64,000 nt of DNA from Euglena gracilis (Eukaryota; Euglenida; Euglenophyceae; Euglenales), in assembly GCA_039621445.1 (NCBI GenBank), contig CP154955.1:7591035-7655034 (forward strand), read 5' to 3'. Shown piece by piece: positions 32,056 through 42,114 of this stretch (its first letter is position 1; every line of letters begins with the position of its first letter). The notes under the pieces are model-generated. The model was given only the letters and a program-made list of their open reading frames with translations. It had not been told where the DNA came from and did not search any database. Position numbers and translations under genes: made by a program.

Positions 32056-33140
32056 CAGACATTCATTTAGTGTGGTACACCAAGGTTGCCATTTTGTGGT
32101 TCACTGTGGACACCAAAAACTTTCTTGTGGTTCACATGTGGACACCAAAAAATTTTTTGTGGTTCACATGTGGACACCAAAATTTTTTTTGTGGTTCACC
32201 TGTGGACCACAAAGAAATGTTTGCGGTTCACATGTGGACACCAAGAAATTTTCCCACCGCCTGCTGACATTTGCATTGTTACCTTCCTCCTCAACAGTGG
32301 TGAAGCAATCTTCTTTGCAGCGTCCGCACCATTTTGAGAGGAAAAGAAGCAAAAAATTAACCCATCAAAATTCCACCCCCAACCATCAAAACAGTGAACT
32401 TCATCGGTGAACTTCACCGGTGAACTGCACAGCCGAAAGTACCCCCCCCCCCGGTGAACATTCACTGGGGGGGTCCACACCCCCCCCCCCCCGTACTGCC
32501 TAACCTCCCTTGTTTTGCCGCCCAAAGGGCGGCGAGACGGTAGCGACGTCCAACAGCAAAAATAGCCAAAAAGTTCAATGAAAGTTGAGTTCCTAATTTT
32601 TGGCCATTCCTGTGATGAACTTCACCGGTGGGTTCGCCGTGTTGGGTTCGGCAGAGGGGGGGGGTGGAGGGGGTCCGGCCCTGGTGAATTTTCAAACGGT
32701 GAACTTCACCTAGGGATCTGGAGGCTCCCCTTCTCCAAAGGAAAACAAAACCTCTTTTCCCACATCGAAAAGAAAATGGGCACAAGTTTCGACCCGCATG
32801 GCAAAATAACTGAGATTGGTTGAATTATGATCCAAAAATTGGAATGTGGTGTTCGGTTTGTCATCAATTTTGGCAGCATCCAAAGCTTTCAGGCGCTGAA
32901 AAAAGGGGAATGTGCTTGCGATGCCAACTATTTAATACACGACTCGCACTGTCACAACACATGAGAATTTTTTTCCATCCTCAATCAAGTTTTGTGGGCA
33001 ACAAAATTTTTTGTGGACACCAATTTTTTTTATGTGGTTCACATGTGGACACCCAAAAAAATTTTGTGGTTCACCTGTGGACACCAAAAAAAAAGTTGTG
33101 GTTCACACGAATTTTGTGAACCACACTAAATGAATGTCTG
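32056..33140. mobile_element. hAT-like non-autonomous element, 8 bp duplication
   Basis: Perfect 21 bp inverted ends begin CAGACATTCATTTAGTGTGG. The flanking duplication is TCCCGAAC at 32,048-32,055 and 33,141-33,148. Next to each end lie tandem GTGGTTCACATGTGGACACC units with A/T tails (32,090-32,250 and 33,005-33,110). The interior (32,400-32,720) is itself a GGTGAACTTCACCGG fold with C/G runs. An 8 bp duplication and CAG-starting ends fit the hAT superfamily; this is inference. No transposase was seen. A short relative is at 61,055-61,223. Confidence 0.8.
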
Positions 33141-33181
33141 TCCCGAACCGCTCCCAGGGAGGGGGGCGGGGGTTTGGGGGA

Positions 33182-33893
33182 CAGGCTGAATTTTCAGGTA
33201 GACCCCAACCCGGGGGGGGGGTATGGCTGCTTGGGCAGGCACTCCAAGGCACCCAGATTCGGGGGAGGGAGTTAGGGTACATGGCCAAAAGTGTCTGGGC
33301 ACTCGACCAGGGCAGTACGGCGTGGAAGGCACCGGAAGCCCAGAAAAGCCCATTTTTTGGGCATTTTTTTGGCCCAAGACCAGGCAGGCACCGGCCCCCC
33401 CCCCCCCCCAGGGGGTAGTGCCTGCCGGCCCAGGCACTCCAGGGAACTCCGAGAACCCCCCCCCCAGGGTTTGATATAAGGAGGGCGCACATGGTTTAGG
33501 TGGAGGGGACACCCCCACCCCCCCCCCCCCTCCTGGCCCGCAGGGGGGTCCGGACCCCCCCCCCACCTGCCAGGGGGGTCCGGACCGACCCTGGGGGGTT
33601 CCCGGGACCCCCCCCAAAAGGGTCAATTTTTTCCTCCAGCGCTTCGCGCCGAATTTTTTTTTGCATTTTGGCATATTTTGCCCCAAAAATGCCCAAAATG
33701 GCACTTTTGGTCGTTTTGGGGGGTCAAAAATTTTCGGTCACCCTGACCGCGCCACTGTTTAGGTGGGGGGTGTCCCCCCCCCCCCCCCACCCCCCCCCCT
33801 CCTGGCCCGCAGCAGGGGGGGGGGGTCCGGATCCCCCCCACACCTGTCCTTATATCAAACCCTGCCCCCCCCGGGTTGGTCAATTTCAGCCTG
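33182..33893. mobile_element. Fold-back element (CAGGCTGAA ends) with nested insertion
   Basis: CAGGCTGAATTTTCAGG...CCCCAACCCGGGG is mirrored by CCCCGGGTTGGTCAATTTCA...CAGCCTG. GGGCAGGCACTCC and GTGCCTGC-type hairpins fill the left part. Flanks resemble each other (TTGGGGGA and TGGGGAAC) but are not exact. The 398 bp element at 33,466-33,863 lies inside it. Confidence 0.55.
33466..33863. mobile_element. Nested fold-back element with GATATAAGGA ends
   Basis: AGGGTTTGATATAAGGA and TCCTTATATCAAACCCT are exact 17 bp inverted repeats. GGTTTAGGTGG with C/G runs sits inside each end. The core has CCAGCGCTTCGCGCCG followed by the CCAAAAATGCCCAAAATGGC tract. Half of a related element, with the same CTCCTTATATCAAACCC end, is at 54,900-55,100. 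Confidence 0.7.
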
Positions 33894-33914
33894 TGGGGAA
33901 CCCCCAATCTTAAA

Positions 33915-33995
33915 AAATCACTGGTGTGTGTGGGTGTGTGTGCATGTCTGTATGCCTGTATGTGTGCGTGCGTGCGTGTGTGTGCGCGTGCGCGC
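33915..33995. repeat. TG-rich microsatellite
   Basis: Imperfect GTGTGTGTGTG, GTATG and GTGCGTGCG repeats run up to the left end of the next fold-back element. Confidence 0.85.
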
Positions 33996-34311
33996 CAGGC
34001 TGTATTTTAGTCGGGTGCCGACCCCACCCCGGGGGGGGGGTGCCTGCCTGGGCAGGCATTCCAAGGCACTCCCGATCCGCCCCCCCCCCCCCCCGGGGGG
34101 GTAGGGCGCACGGCCAAAAGTGCCCTAGCACAACCCCGGCGCCGAAAGCGCCGGGGAGCCAAAAATGGCCTATTTTCAAAGTAATGTGCCTGGGCACAGG
34201 CCGAAGTCCGACCTCCCCCCCCGGGGGGGGGGGTAGTGCCTGCCTGGGCAGGCACTCACAGGCATTCCAGACCCCCCCTCCCCCCGGGGTTGGTAAAAAA
34301 AAAACAGCCTG
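33996..34311. mobile_element. MITE-like element, CAGGCTG ends (GTCGGGTGCC family)
   Basis: CAGGCTGTATTTTAGTCGGG and GGTTGGTAAAAAAAAAACAG+CCTG are imperfect inverted ends. The interior has GGGTGCCTGCCTGGGCAGGC hairpins at both sides and a GGCGCCGAAAGCGCC core. End and interior plan match the elements at 23,239 and 53,961. A convincing duplication is not visible, because the left flank is a microsatellite. Confidence 0.55.
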
Positions 34312-34511
34312 GTGTGCGCACATGTGGACCCGCTTGCCCATCATTCCTCATCGGCATCTCCCAGCTCCTTATCTGGAACCTGATGCGGACGGAGGAGGGG
34401 GAGCAAATCGCCCATTATTTGGAGTTCTCCCTGGACCTGTTTGGGGCTCTCACCACCTTCCTGTTCTGCCTGGATAACAAGCTGCTTGCCAGGCCCAGAC
34501 CCTCGTGGTGA
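34308..34511 (+). CDS. Candidate terminal exon of a membrane protein
   Basis: The frame reads SFLIGISQLLIWNLMR, then TEEGEQIAHYLEFSLDLFGA and LTTFLFCLDNKLLARPRPSW, followed by a TGA stop at 34,509-34,511. Two hydrophobic helices are separated by an acidic loop, and third positions are GC-rich. Acceptor-like AG sites are at 34,307 (AAACAG) and 34,364 (CTCCCAG). It follows directly after a fold-back element. With the candidates at 28,397 and 31,044 it may be the 3' end of one gene, but the phases of the visible sites do not join without another exon. Confidence 0.4.
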   Translation, partial: PGVRTCGPACPSFLIGISQLLIWNLMRTEEGEQIAHYLEFSLDLFGALTTFLFCLDNKLLARPRPSW

Positions 34512-35269
34512 ATGAGGAGAGACACCCCTCCTGAACCCCGGACACCCTTCTTTCATCGAACCCTGCCCAGAGGGGTTGGACCTCGGTGCTTTGAGTGCCT
34601 GCCAAGCAGGGGGGGGGATGCGGACCGCAGAATCCCACATAATAATTGAGCATTATGCAGGGGTGAAAGATTTTGACCGTACAATCCCGCATAATACTGC
34701 ATAATCTCATATAATTTACAAAGTCAAAAACCGACCCAAAACAGCTTTGCCAGTTCTCCTCCCCCTGGTGCTTTTGTTGTTGTTTCAGACTCCTTTCCAC
34801 AGCGAATGCTCTTTTTCCCCCACCCAATTTCATGAATTTTATGATTTACCTTATGTTTACGTTGAATTCTCTTCTTAGTTTGTTTGGCTCATTGCATTGC
34901 AGAGGAGCATTTGAGAGTCAACATTGGTGAGAGAGAGGCAAGGATGCATGGGAAGCAGGGAATTTCTGAAGCTGAAGGTCACCCTGCCTTGTCACTTTTT
35001 TTTCACCTCAAAAATTTGTTGAAAAATTCCAAACCGGCCGGTTCTTGTGCCTTTTGTTCTGGGGAGCCAGCTGGGTCCAGCCCAGCAGCCAGCCAGCCAG
35101 ACCCACCCCTCTGGATCCCCATCTCCAAGAGGGGGGGGGTTCCAGACACCAGCTTTTTTCCAGCCAGCATCTTTCTCCAGCCGGCAGGCTGGACCCCCTC
35201 TCGTCCTTCCGAAATTCCTTGATGGGAACCTTTTGGGTTGGTGGTGGGGCCCACCAGGTGCCCCACCTG

Positions 35270-35950
35270 GGGAAAACAGAACTGAGTCGTCTTTGTGAGT
35301 CACGTGGTCACCCCCCGCACCCCCTCAAATAACAAAGGAGCCCAGGCACCGGGGGGGGAGGAGGGTCCCGCGGGACCCCCCCCCCTGCAGGGGGGGGAAT
35401 GCGCTGGGCGGCCCTCGGAAAAAATGCGCAAAAAATGCGCAAAAAAATGCGCTGAGTTTGTACATTCCTAAGGGAAAAAGGACTTAGAAAAATTTCCAAC
35501 AATGAACCCAAAATTTAACCAAAATCATCAAAAACAGCTGAAATGAAGGCATTTTTCGTCAAAAAAAAATGCATGAGCAAACCGTCACTCTCTGTTCACC
35601 ATAACCAACAATGTCAGCCCTCGTGCCCCGTACTTGTGACCAGGGGAGAAAGATTCGATGCGGGGTCTCTGAAAACCCTAGTGTCCTCATCATCATTGGA
35701 TGAGTACCCACACCTCATCACCCAAAGGTTTTTTCTTGAATATGGACAAAATGCATCCAAAAAGTGTAAAAAAAGGTGGGGAAATGGGAAAAAAGCGCAA
35801 AAAAATGCGCAGAAAAATCTTTCAAAAAGGGGCAGAATAGAGCACAAATCAAACAACATACCTCAGCGTCAATGCAACATTGGTCAAGGAGCAATTTGAT
35901 AATATACAATCAAAATCAAAAGAACCAAAATGAAACTGCAACATATAAAA
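35270..35950. repeat. Inverted segmental duplication, right copy
   Basis: Reverse complement of 20,085-20,780, including the GAATGCGCTGGGCGGCCCTC stretch with the C/G-run hairpin and the AATGCAACATTGGTCAAGGA end. It continues into 35,960-36,110, an A-rich AATGCGCAAAAAATGCG tract absent from the left copy. Confidence 0.85.
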
Positions 35951-36179
35951 AAGGTCGTAAATTCTTAAGATGCAAAAAAAATGTGCAAAAAAATCGAAAA
36001 AATGCGCAAAAAATGCGAAAAATGCGCAAAAATGCGCATTTTCCCAAAAATCCGGAAAATGCGCAGAAAATGCGCAAAAAATGCGAAAAAATGCGAAACG
36101 CATTTCCCCCCCCTGCCCCCTGTCAGGGTCCAAACTTAACCAGACAAGGGGGGGTTCTCGGGACCCGAACTTGACTGCC

Positions 36180-36690
36180 TAGCCCCCAAAACCCCTATCC
36201 CAAAACCCTATGCCTAACCCGAACCCTATACCTAACCCTAACCCTGAAACCGTGTTTGGGCCGATATCGAGACTTTAAAAGTCTTAAATCTTCGCCCAAA
36301 ACACGGTTTCAAACAAGAACAGTGTTTTGGGCCAAGGTTTTAGGGGGGCCCAGGGGCGACCGCGGCGCCTTCGGCGCCGCGGTCCCCGCCTCTGGGCTCC
36401 CCCTAACTCTTGGCCCAAACACAGTTCCTGACACAAACCCTAACCCTACACCTAACCCTAATCCTGACCTAACCCTAATCCGAACCCTAACCCTATACCC
36501 AACCCTAACCCTAACCCTGACCCTAACCCTAAAGCTAACCCTATACCTAACCCGAACCCTTACCCTAACCCTAAACATAACCCGAACCCTAACCCCAACC
36601 CTAACCCGAAACCCTAACCCTAACCCTATACATAACCCTAGTCCGAACCCTAACCCTAACCCTGACCCTACTCCTTCATCAACCGGCTTG
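36180..36690 (-). repeat. Interstitial CCCTAA-type repeat with embedded hairpin repeat
   Basis: CCCTAACCCTAA and variants (CCCGAACCC, CCCTATACC) lie at 36,190-36,245 and 36,435-36,680. They surround the AAACCGTGTTTGGGC repeat at 36,245-36,435. Orientation is opposite to the 19 kb block, as expected for the inverted duplication. Confidence 0.85.
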
Positions 36691-36719
36691 GAAAAATTTC
36701 AATTTTGAGGACGGGTGCA

Positions 36720-38900
36720 AGGTGGTGTGGACGCCCTCCCCATATGTCGATTATCATTTTTGTTTTTGCTTTCCTCACAGCATATGGCTTTTTCCCAGAG
36801 AAGTGCTATTTTGAAATTTCGTTTTTTTAATATTGTCACAATCCCTGAAGGTTTGTTCGTCCTGTGCTGGAGACAGAAACATATTCAAATTTAACAAATT
36901 CAAATGAATATTTGGCTTTGTTGTATTTTGAGGACTTCTGATCTTTCTCCATTTGTTAGGTTTTGTTTTGATCTATTATTTGTGGGGTTTACGACATCAA
37001 CACTTCATCGTCTCGAGAAGGGAGGCAACCATGTGCTCTTGCATTTAATGTTTGCATCTTACCATGAATTTGTGTGCATTTTATCTCAAAATGGTTTGAC
37101 TTCATTGCAGGTTTCGTCGAAAGTGGTTGCACACTAAACCAAAGTGTTTCCACTTTTTCCGGTTTTTTTTGCATTTTGATCAGCAATTTAGCTCATTTGT
37201 TTTTTGTTTTTTTTGTTTTTTTTTAAGCAAATTTGTTCTTTTTCACAAGAAAGGATGGATGTGGGGGGATGCACAGCCGTTTTTTTTGCATTTTGCGCAC
37301 TTTTTACGATTCCCCCAATTTTCCGGATTTTTTCCTACGATTTTGATTTTGTCATTTTTGATTTTTTTTTGAAAACGAAACTTTCTTCATATTTCCACAT
37401 GATTTCCTTGAAACTGGTGCCATTATTGCATGTTTTTTTCAGTAAGTCAAATTTTTGCATTTTCGTGATTTTTTTGCATCTTTTCTATCAGATTTTAATG
37501 CTCCCCCCCCCCCCCGAGGCCTAACTTTTATGCATTTTATGCATTTTTTTCCCAATGCCGGACTTGCGTAATTGCCAATATGCCAAGCCCCCCCCCTGAT
37601 TGATCTGCAGCAATTGGTGTTCATGAGGTTTTGACTACTGAGCAAAAATAGAAGGATGGAATGAATATTTTTTTTGGTAATAAGTACAAATATTATTGAG
37701 TGCAGTGCAAAATTTTTTTGCCAGATCTGGACAAATGTATTTGAAGGCCCTCTGTAACAATGTGGACGCTTTTGGCAATCCTTTTGCCACCTGCAAGCAC
37801 CTGCAAGCTTTTTGGGCATTAAGCGGCCCGACGTCGGCCCAGGTTTAAAGCAGGGATAGAGCCTTCTTTGTGGGTCCCCTACCGGAGGTGGGGTTTTTGG
37901 CCATTTTTGGCCTTCTTTCAGCGCATACCGCCAAATATATTTTGACCCCAAAAAGTGGGTCCCTCGGACCCCCCCCCCCCGGGTGCTGAGGGGGACTCCT
38001 CTGGTCTTAAAAAATCCCTGACTCCAACCAAGCACCACAACCCGAGACGGTAGAAGAATTGGAACACAGCGCATGCCAGCATGCACTACCTGACCTTTTC
38101 TGGCCTTTTCTGGTGATACGGGAGACAGGGATGAAAGCAACGTCATGGCATTCCCACCGACCCAGGGCTGCACGGGAATCCCTCCCCCCCCCCCGAAACC
38201 CGATGGATGGTGGGTGGGGGATCGACCCCCCATCCTGGTGGTTGACCCCCCACCTTTCCATATTCCCGGTGGCACCGATTTTTAGGTTTAATTTTTTTTA
38301 TCGCGGTGCTGTGGCAGGTGGGGGGGGGTGGTCTACCCCCCCCCCCCCCAGCTCCCAGGTGGGGGTGGGCGACCTCCAGGGCAGAACGGGAATCGGCCAA
38401 ACAGCCAGGGTGGTGGATGGGGGGGGGGGTCGACCACACCCCAGCCCCTGCATAGTGGGTGGGAGGGGTCGACCACATCCACCTCTTCCGGTTGTTCAGT
38501 TTTTGGACCCCAAATTTTTTTCCCGGCGCTGGGTGTATTTTGGACCCATTGGGACCCATATAGGAGGTCCCCCCAAATCCCCACAAAACCCATTTTTTCA
38601 CACCATCCAAAATTTCAACGTTTTCTCAAAATTTTGGTTTTGAGAGGTTTTTTGAAGCAAAGAATGCCATTGAAAATCCAAAACATTTCCTAGAGAAAAA
38701 AGTGTCAGTAAAAATTTGACTGTGCCAAAATTTTTGGTCCATTTTTTTCGACCTTCATTTTTTCCCCCCCCCCCCCCCCCTAAACACTACCAAATTTTTA
38801 AACCTGAAATTTGTGACTTTTTTTTGCAAAAAAGTGTGGTTTTCCATCAAAAAACCATGTATTTTTTGGTTCATTTTTCAAAAAAAAATCAGAAAATTTC
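36720..38900. other. AT-rich then G/C-run-rich sequence, no gene supported
   Basis: 36,720-37,500 is AT-rich with T tracts and GCATTTT motifs. 37,860-38,480 has hairpin-element fragments with GGTCGACC and C/G runs (38,170, 38,320-38,350, 38,420). The frame at 37,439-38,275 on the minus strand is long but crosses these runs and shows no domain. A GTCGACCACAC / TGGTCTACC repeat pair lies near 38,330-38,480. Confidence 0.4.
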
Positions 38901-39052
38901 CCTGGCCAAAATCCCCATTTTCCCAAAATTGGTGAAAATGCTGTGGTGGGGGGGTCGACCCCCCCCCCAACAGGCCTTCCCGTTCTGCCCTGGCGACCCC
39001 CTCACCAAGGCTTCCCTGCTCTGACCTGGAAACTGTTGTGGCACGTTAGCAG

Positions 39053-39155
39053 TGTCCTTGCCATTCTTTGCCCGGGCCTGCCTATGGCGGACAAGTGGAT
39101 CAAGGTGATCCTGACGGAGGGCACCTGTCCCCCGGAGTGCCTCCTGCGGACCAAG
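39053..39155 (+). CDS. Candidate GC-rich internal exon
   Basis: Between TTAGCAG (acceptor-like) and ACCAAG|GTGAAG (strong donor-like) the frame reads VLAILCPGLPMADKWIKVIL followed by TEGTCPPECLLRTK. Third positions are mostly C or G, unlike the neighbouring DNA. An alternative is that the ATG at MADKW starts a short frame ending at 39,179. No family is recognised. A fold-back element (39,206-39,373) follows. Confidence 0.35.
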
Positions 39156-39205
39156 GTGAAGGAAGGGAAGCAATCGTAGCGTGCTGGACAAGTAAGCGTC
39201 ACCAG

Positions 39206-39373
39206 GCTTCCTTTTAGCTTGTCAGACCCCCCCCCCAGGGGCTCCCGGACCACAGTCCTGGGTATGGTTTCAGCAAAGCGCTGGAAAGTTCTTGGGCACT
39301 TAGATGGCCCGATTTTGGGGAGTCCTGTGGATGGGCAGGGCCCTCCTCCCCCAGGGCTTTGGAAAGAAGCCTG
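39206..39373. repeat. Short TIR element (CAGGCTTCCTTTTAG ends)
   Basis: CCAGGCTTCCTTTTAGCTTG and TTTGGAAAGAAGCCTGATC are imperfect inverted ends around a C-run and CAAAGCGCTGG core. Related fragments lie at 2,090-2,270 and 31,330-31,460. Confidence 0.45.
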
Positions 39374-40461
39374 ATCGTAACGTGTGTCGTAAAGCACAGC
39401 GTACAATGCTCGCGTGCTGCAAACCCGCCCTTCCTCTGGAAGGGCACACCCAACCTGCAGAGCCCATCCAAGGGCCCAGAATTCTGCGGGTTTTCGTAAG
39501 GTTGGGCCCCAGGAACCCATTCTTCTTGGAAAGCAGAGGGAGGGTCAAAAAGCGATGTGATGATGCTTTGGTTCCTGGTTTTACTGCATTAATTCTGGCT
39601 GAGCCCCCAAAATACTGGAGATGGAGGGTGCCCGTGAGGTGCCCCCTCCCCCCGTCTGGCTGAATGGGGGGTGTCCAAAGCACCCCCCAAAACGCACTGA
39701 GCCTTCAGGTGCCTCGTGTGAACCAATATGAAAAGTTTGGGAGCTGGAAAAGCAATCTCGGACCAGAGTGGTGTGCTGAAGCATTGCATATTCATGTTGC
39801 AATCGAGGTTCATCTTGACCCCCCCCCCCCCGCTGTGTCCAACAAACATCTTGTCCCTGTTTGAACCACAATTTTTGTCACCTCAGAGTGGGACCCGGCT
39901 TAAGATATTCCCTGATTCCTGGTCTGGACATGGGGGGGGGACTAATTTTTTCCAATGTTGCCCAATATTGTGTATTCACACTGAAGCAGATCTGCGTCGT
40001 GTTTTGTTGACTTGCCAATCCTTGAAGGCAGTTGAACACACAGATAGATGAAAAATTCAAGTTTACCAAAGTGTTTCATCCCCCCGTCCCAGGTGTCCAA
40101 TAAAAGTTCAGCTCCACCCAGGAAAATTCTTCATTTTGGAATTAAAAAAAAAGCATTTTGCTGACCAAAAATGCAAGGATGACAGAATTTCGACAAAATT
40201 CTTGGTCTTGGGGGGAAATTGGGGCCTCGGGGGAGTCTCGGGGGCAAACTGAGACAACAAACATCTGCCTCACTTTTTGTCACAAAAGGTTCAGTTAAAT
40301 AAAAAGCCCCCCTTTTTATTTAAGGGCCCCCCCCCCCCCCCCGTGTCCAACAAACACCACCGGTGGGGTCCAGCCAGCCAACGCCTTTTTTTCTAGCCAG
40401 CAGCTCCTGGCCAGACTGTGGATCCCCCGCCCCCGGGCCAAGTACCCGCCCCCCCCCCTCC

Positions 40462-40693
40462 CTTGTCGTACGACCACCCCTCATTTACGACCACCCCCCG
40501 GCCGCAGGTTGCAGGTCATGGGGGTGTTGTGACCCCCCCCCCCCGGTCGCAGGCTGCAGGTTGCGAAAATTTCAACACCACCTTACCTACGACCACCCCC
40601 TCATTTACGACCACCCCCCGGTCGCAGGTTGCAGGTTATGGGGGTGTTATGACCCCCCCGGTCGCAGGTTGCAGGAACCCGGTCGTACGACAG
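40462..40693. mobile_element. TIR element (TTGTCGTACGACC family), copy 2
   Basis: CTTGTCGTACGACC and GGTCGTACGACAG bound three or more repeats of CCTCATTTACGACCACCCC and GGTCGCAGGTTGCAGGT. It matches 27,661-27,898 over its full length. C and G runs again flank it. Confidence 0.7.
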
Positions 40694-42114
40694 GGGGGGG
40701 GGTCGTAAATAAGAGAAGTCCAGCAGTTGGCAGGACCCCGCTCCCTTGGGGAGGTCCTGGGATCTCCCCAGGCCCTCCCTGGGTCCTGGGCAGGTCCTGG
40801 GGGCTAACAACCCCCGGGGGCGAGGGTGGGAGGTGGTCCCCCCCTTTTTGGGAGGGGGTCTGGTTCTTGGCCTCTTGCTGCACAAACTGGGCCAGGAGCG
40901 AAGTTAACGACCACAAACAGACAAGAAGCCTTGGTGCAATTTGGGGGGGTCCGAACCCCTCCTCCTCGGCAGGTTCCAAGAACAGCGGAAAATTGTGCGT
41001 GCTGGAAAATGAGCCAAAAACTCCTCTTTCCCTCACTTTTGAGCATATTGCCAATTTGTTGATGTGATGGTGTTTTCCACAAAAAAAATATGTCCAGAAA
41101 ACTGAAACTTTTCTACGCCCATGTCAAGCTCGAGTTAGGAGGGGGGTCCAACCCCCCCCCCCCCAGCTCAGATGAGCTGAGATGGAGCTTCCCGTCTGTC
41201 CCTGGGGCTTGGGGGGGGGCTCCGACCTTCCCCCACCCCTTCCGAGGCGCGAGGTGCAGTTATTCATTCAAAGTTTTCCTTCGGCGCCAAAGCCTTGCGC
41301 ATTGCCATGCATATGGATTAACACACAAAATTTTTCTTGGCAAACACAGCTATTTATGCATAATGTGATTTAGGTGATAAAAGTTGCATGCCGAACAAGG
41401 GTCCAGAGCGTGTGTGGGATATGGGCAGGGCTGCATAGGAAGGCCTGGAGGTGGGGCATCCACCCACCCTCAACTGGGAAGTGGGGGTCGACCCCCCCCA
41501 CACACATCACCAAAATGTTTTTGTCTGTTCACCAAGGCTTTTGTGAGCTAAATGGATTTAATGTGTGTGCCGTATGTGACAAAAACCCGGGCCATGGCTC
41601 GCTGTGGGCGCACGTTTGGATGTCTATATCGTCGCCTCCTCTCTCGTGTAATTGCACAGCTGAGTGCACCTGTACCTGTGCATGCAATTGTTGGAGGCAC
41701 TTAGGTAAATTATGGAAGGGCTTTTTTTTGTGGTCTGGCAGCGTTTCTGCTCCTGTAATCGCAAGTGCACGTTTGCAGGTTTAAAATTTCTTTGTTCTTC
41801 CCCTGTTTTGGCGCGACGGCAGTTTCTCATCTGATGAACTCCAAAACACAACCCAAAATGTGATTCCGTTTAATCGCTCTAATCGAGGAGCAGTCATTTA
41901 TTGTGGATACCAAAGGTGGCATTCTGTGGCTCCTGTGGATACCAAAAGTTTTTATGTTTTTGCGGGCACCCAGATATATCTGGTTGAAACCATGCATTTT
42001 TTGTTCATTTGCGGATATGTTTTTGTGGACGGCAAAAAAAATTCAGTGGTTCATTTGTGGACATCATAGTGGTTCACAACCTATGGACGATAATTGTGGT
42101 GCACAGTTCTCACA

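Noticed and set aside
37439-38275. 278-codon minus-strand frame
   Set aside because: It runs through C-run hairpins and AT-rich DNA with an abrupt change of composition. No domain; probably chance.
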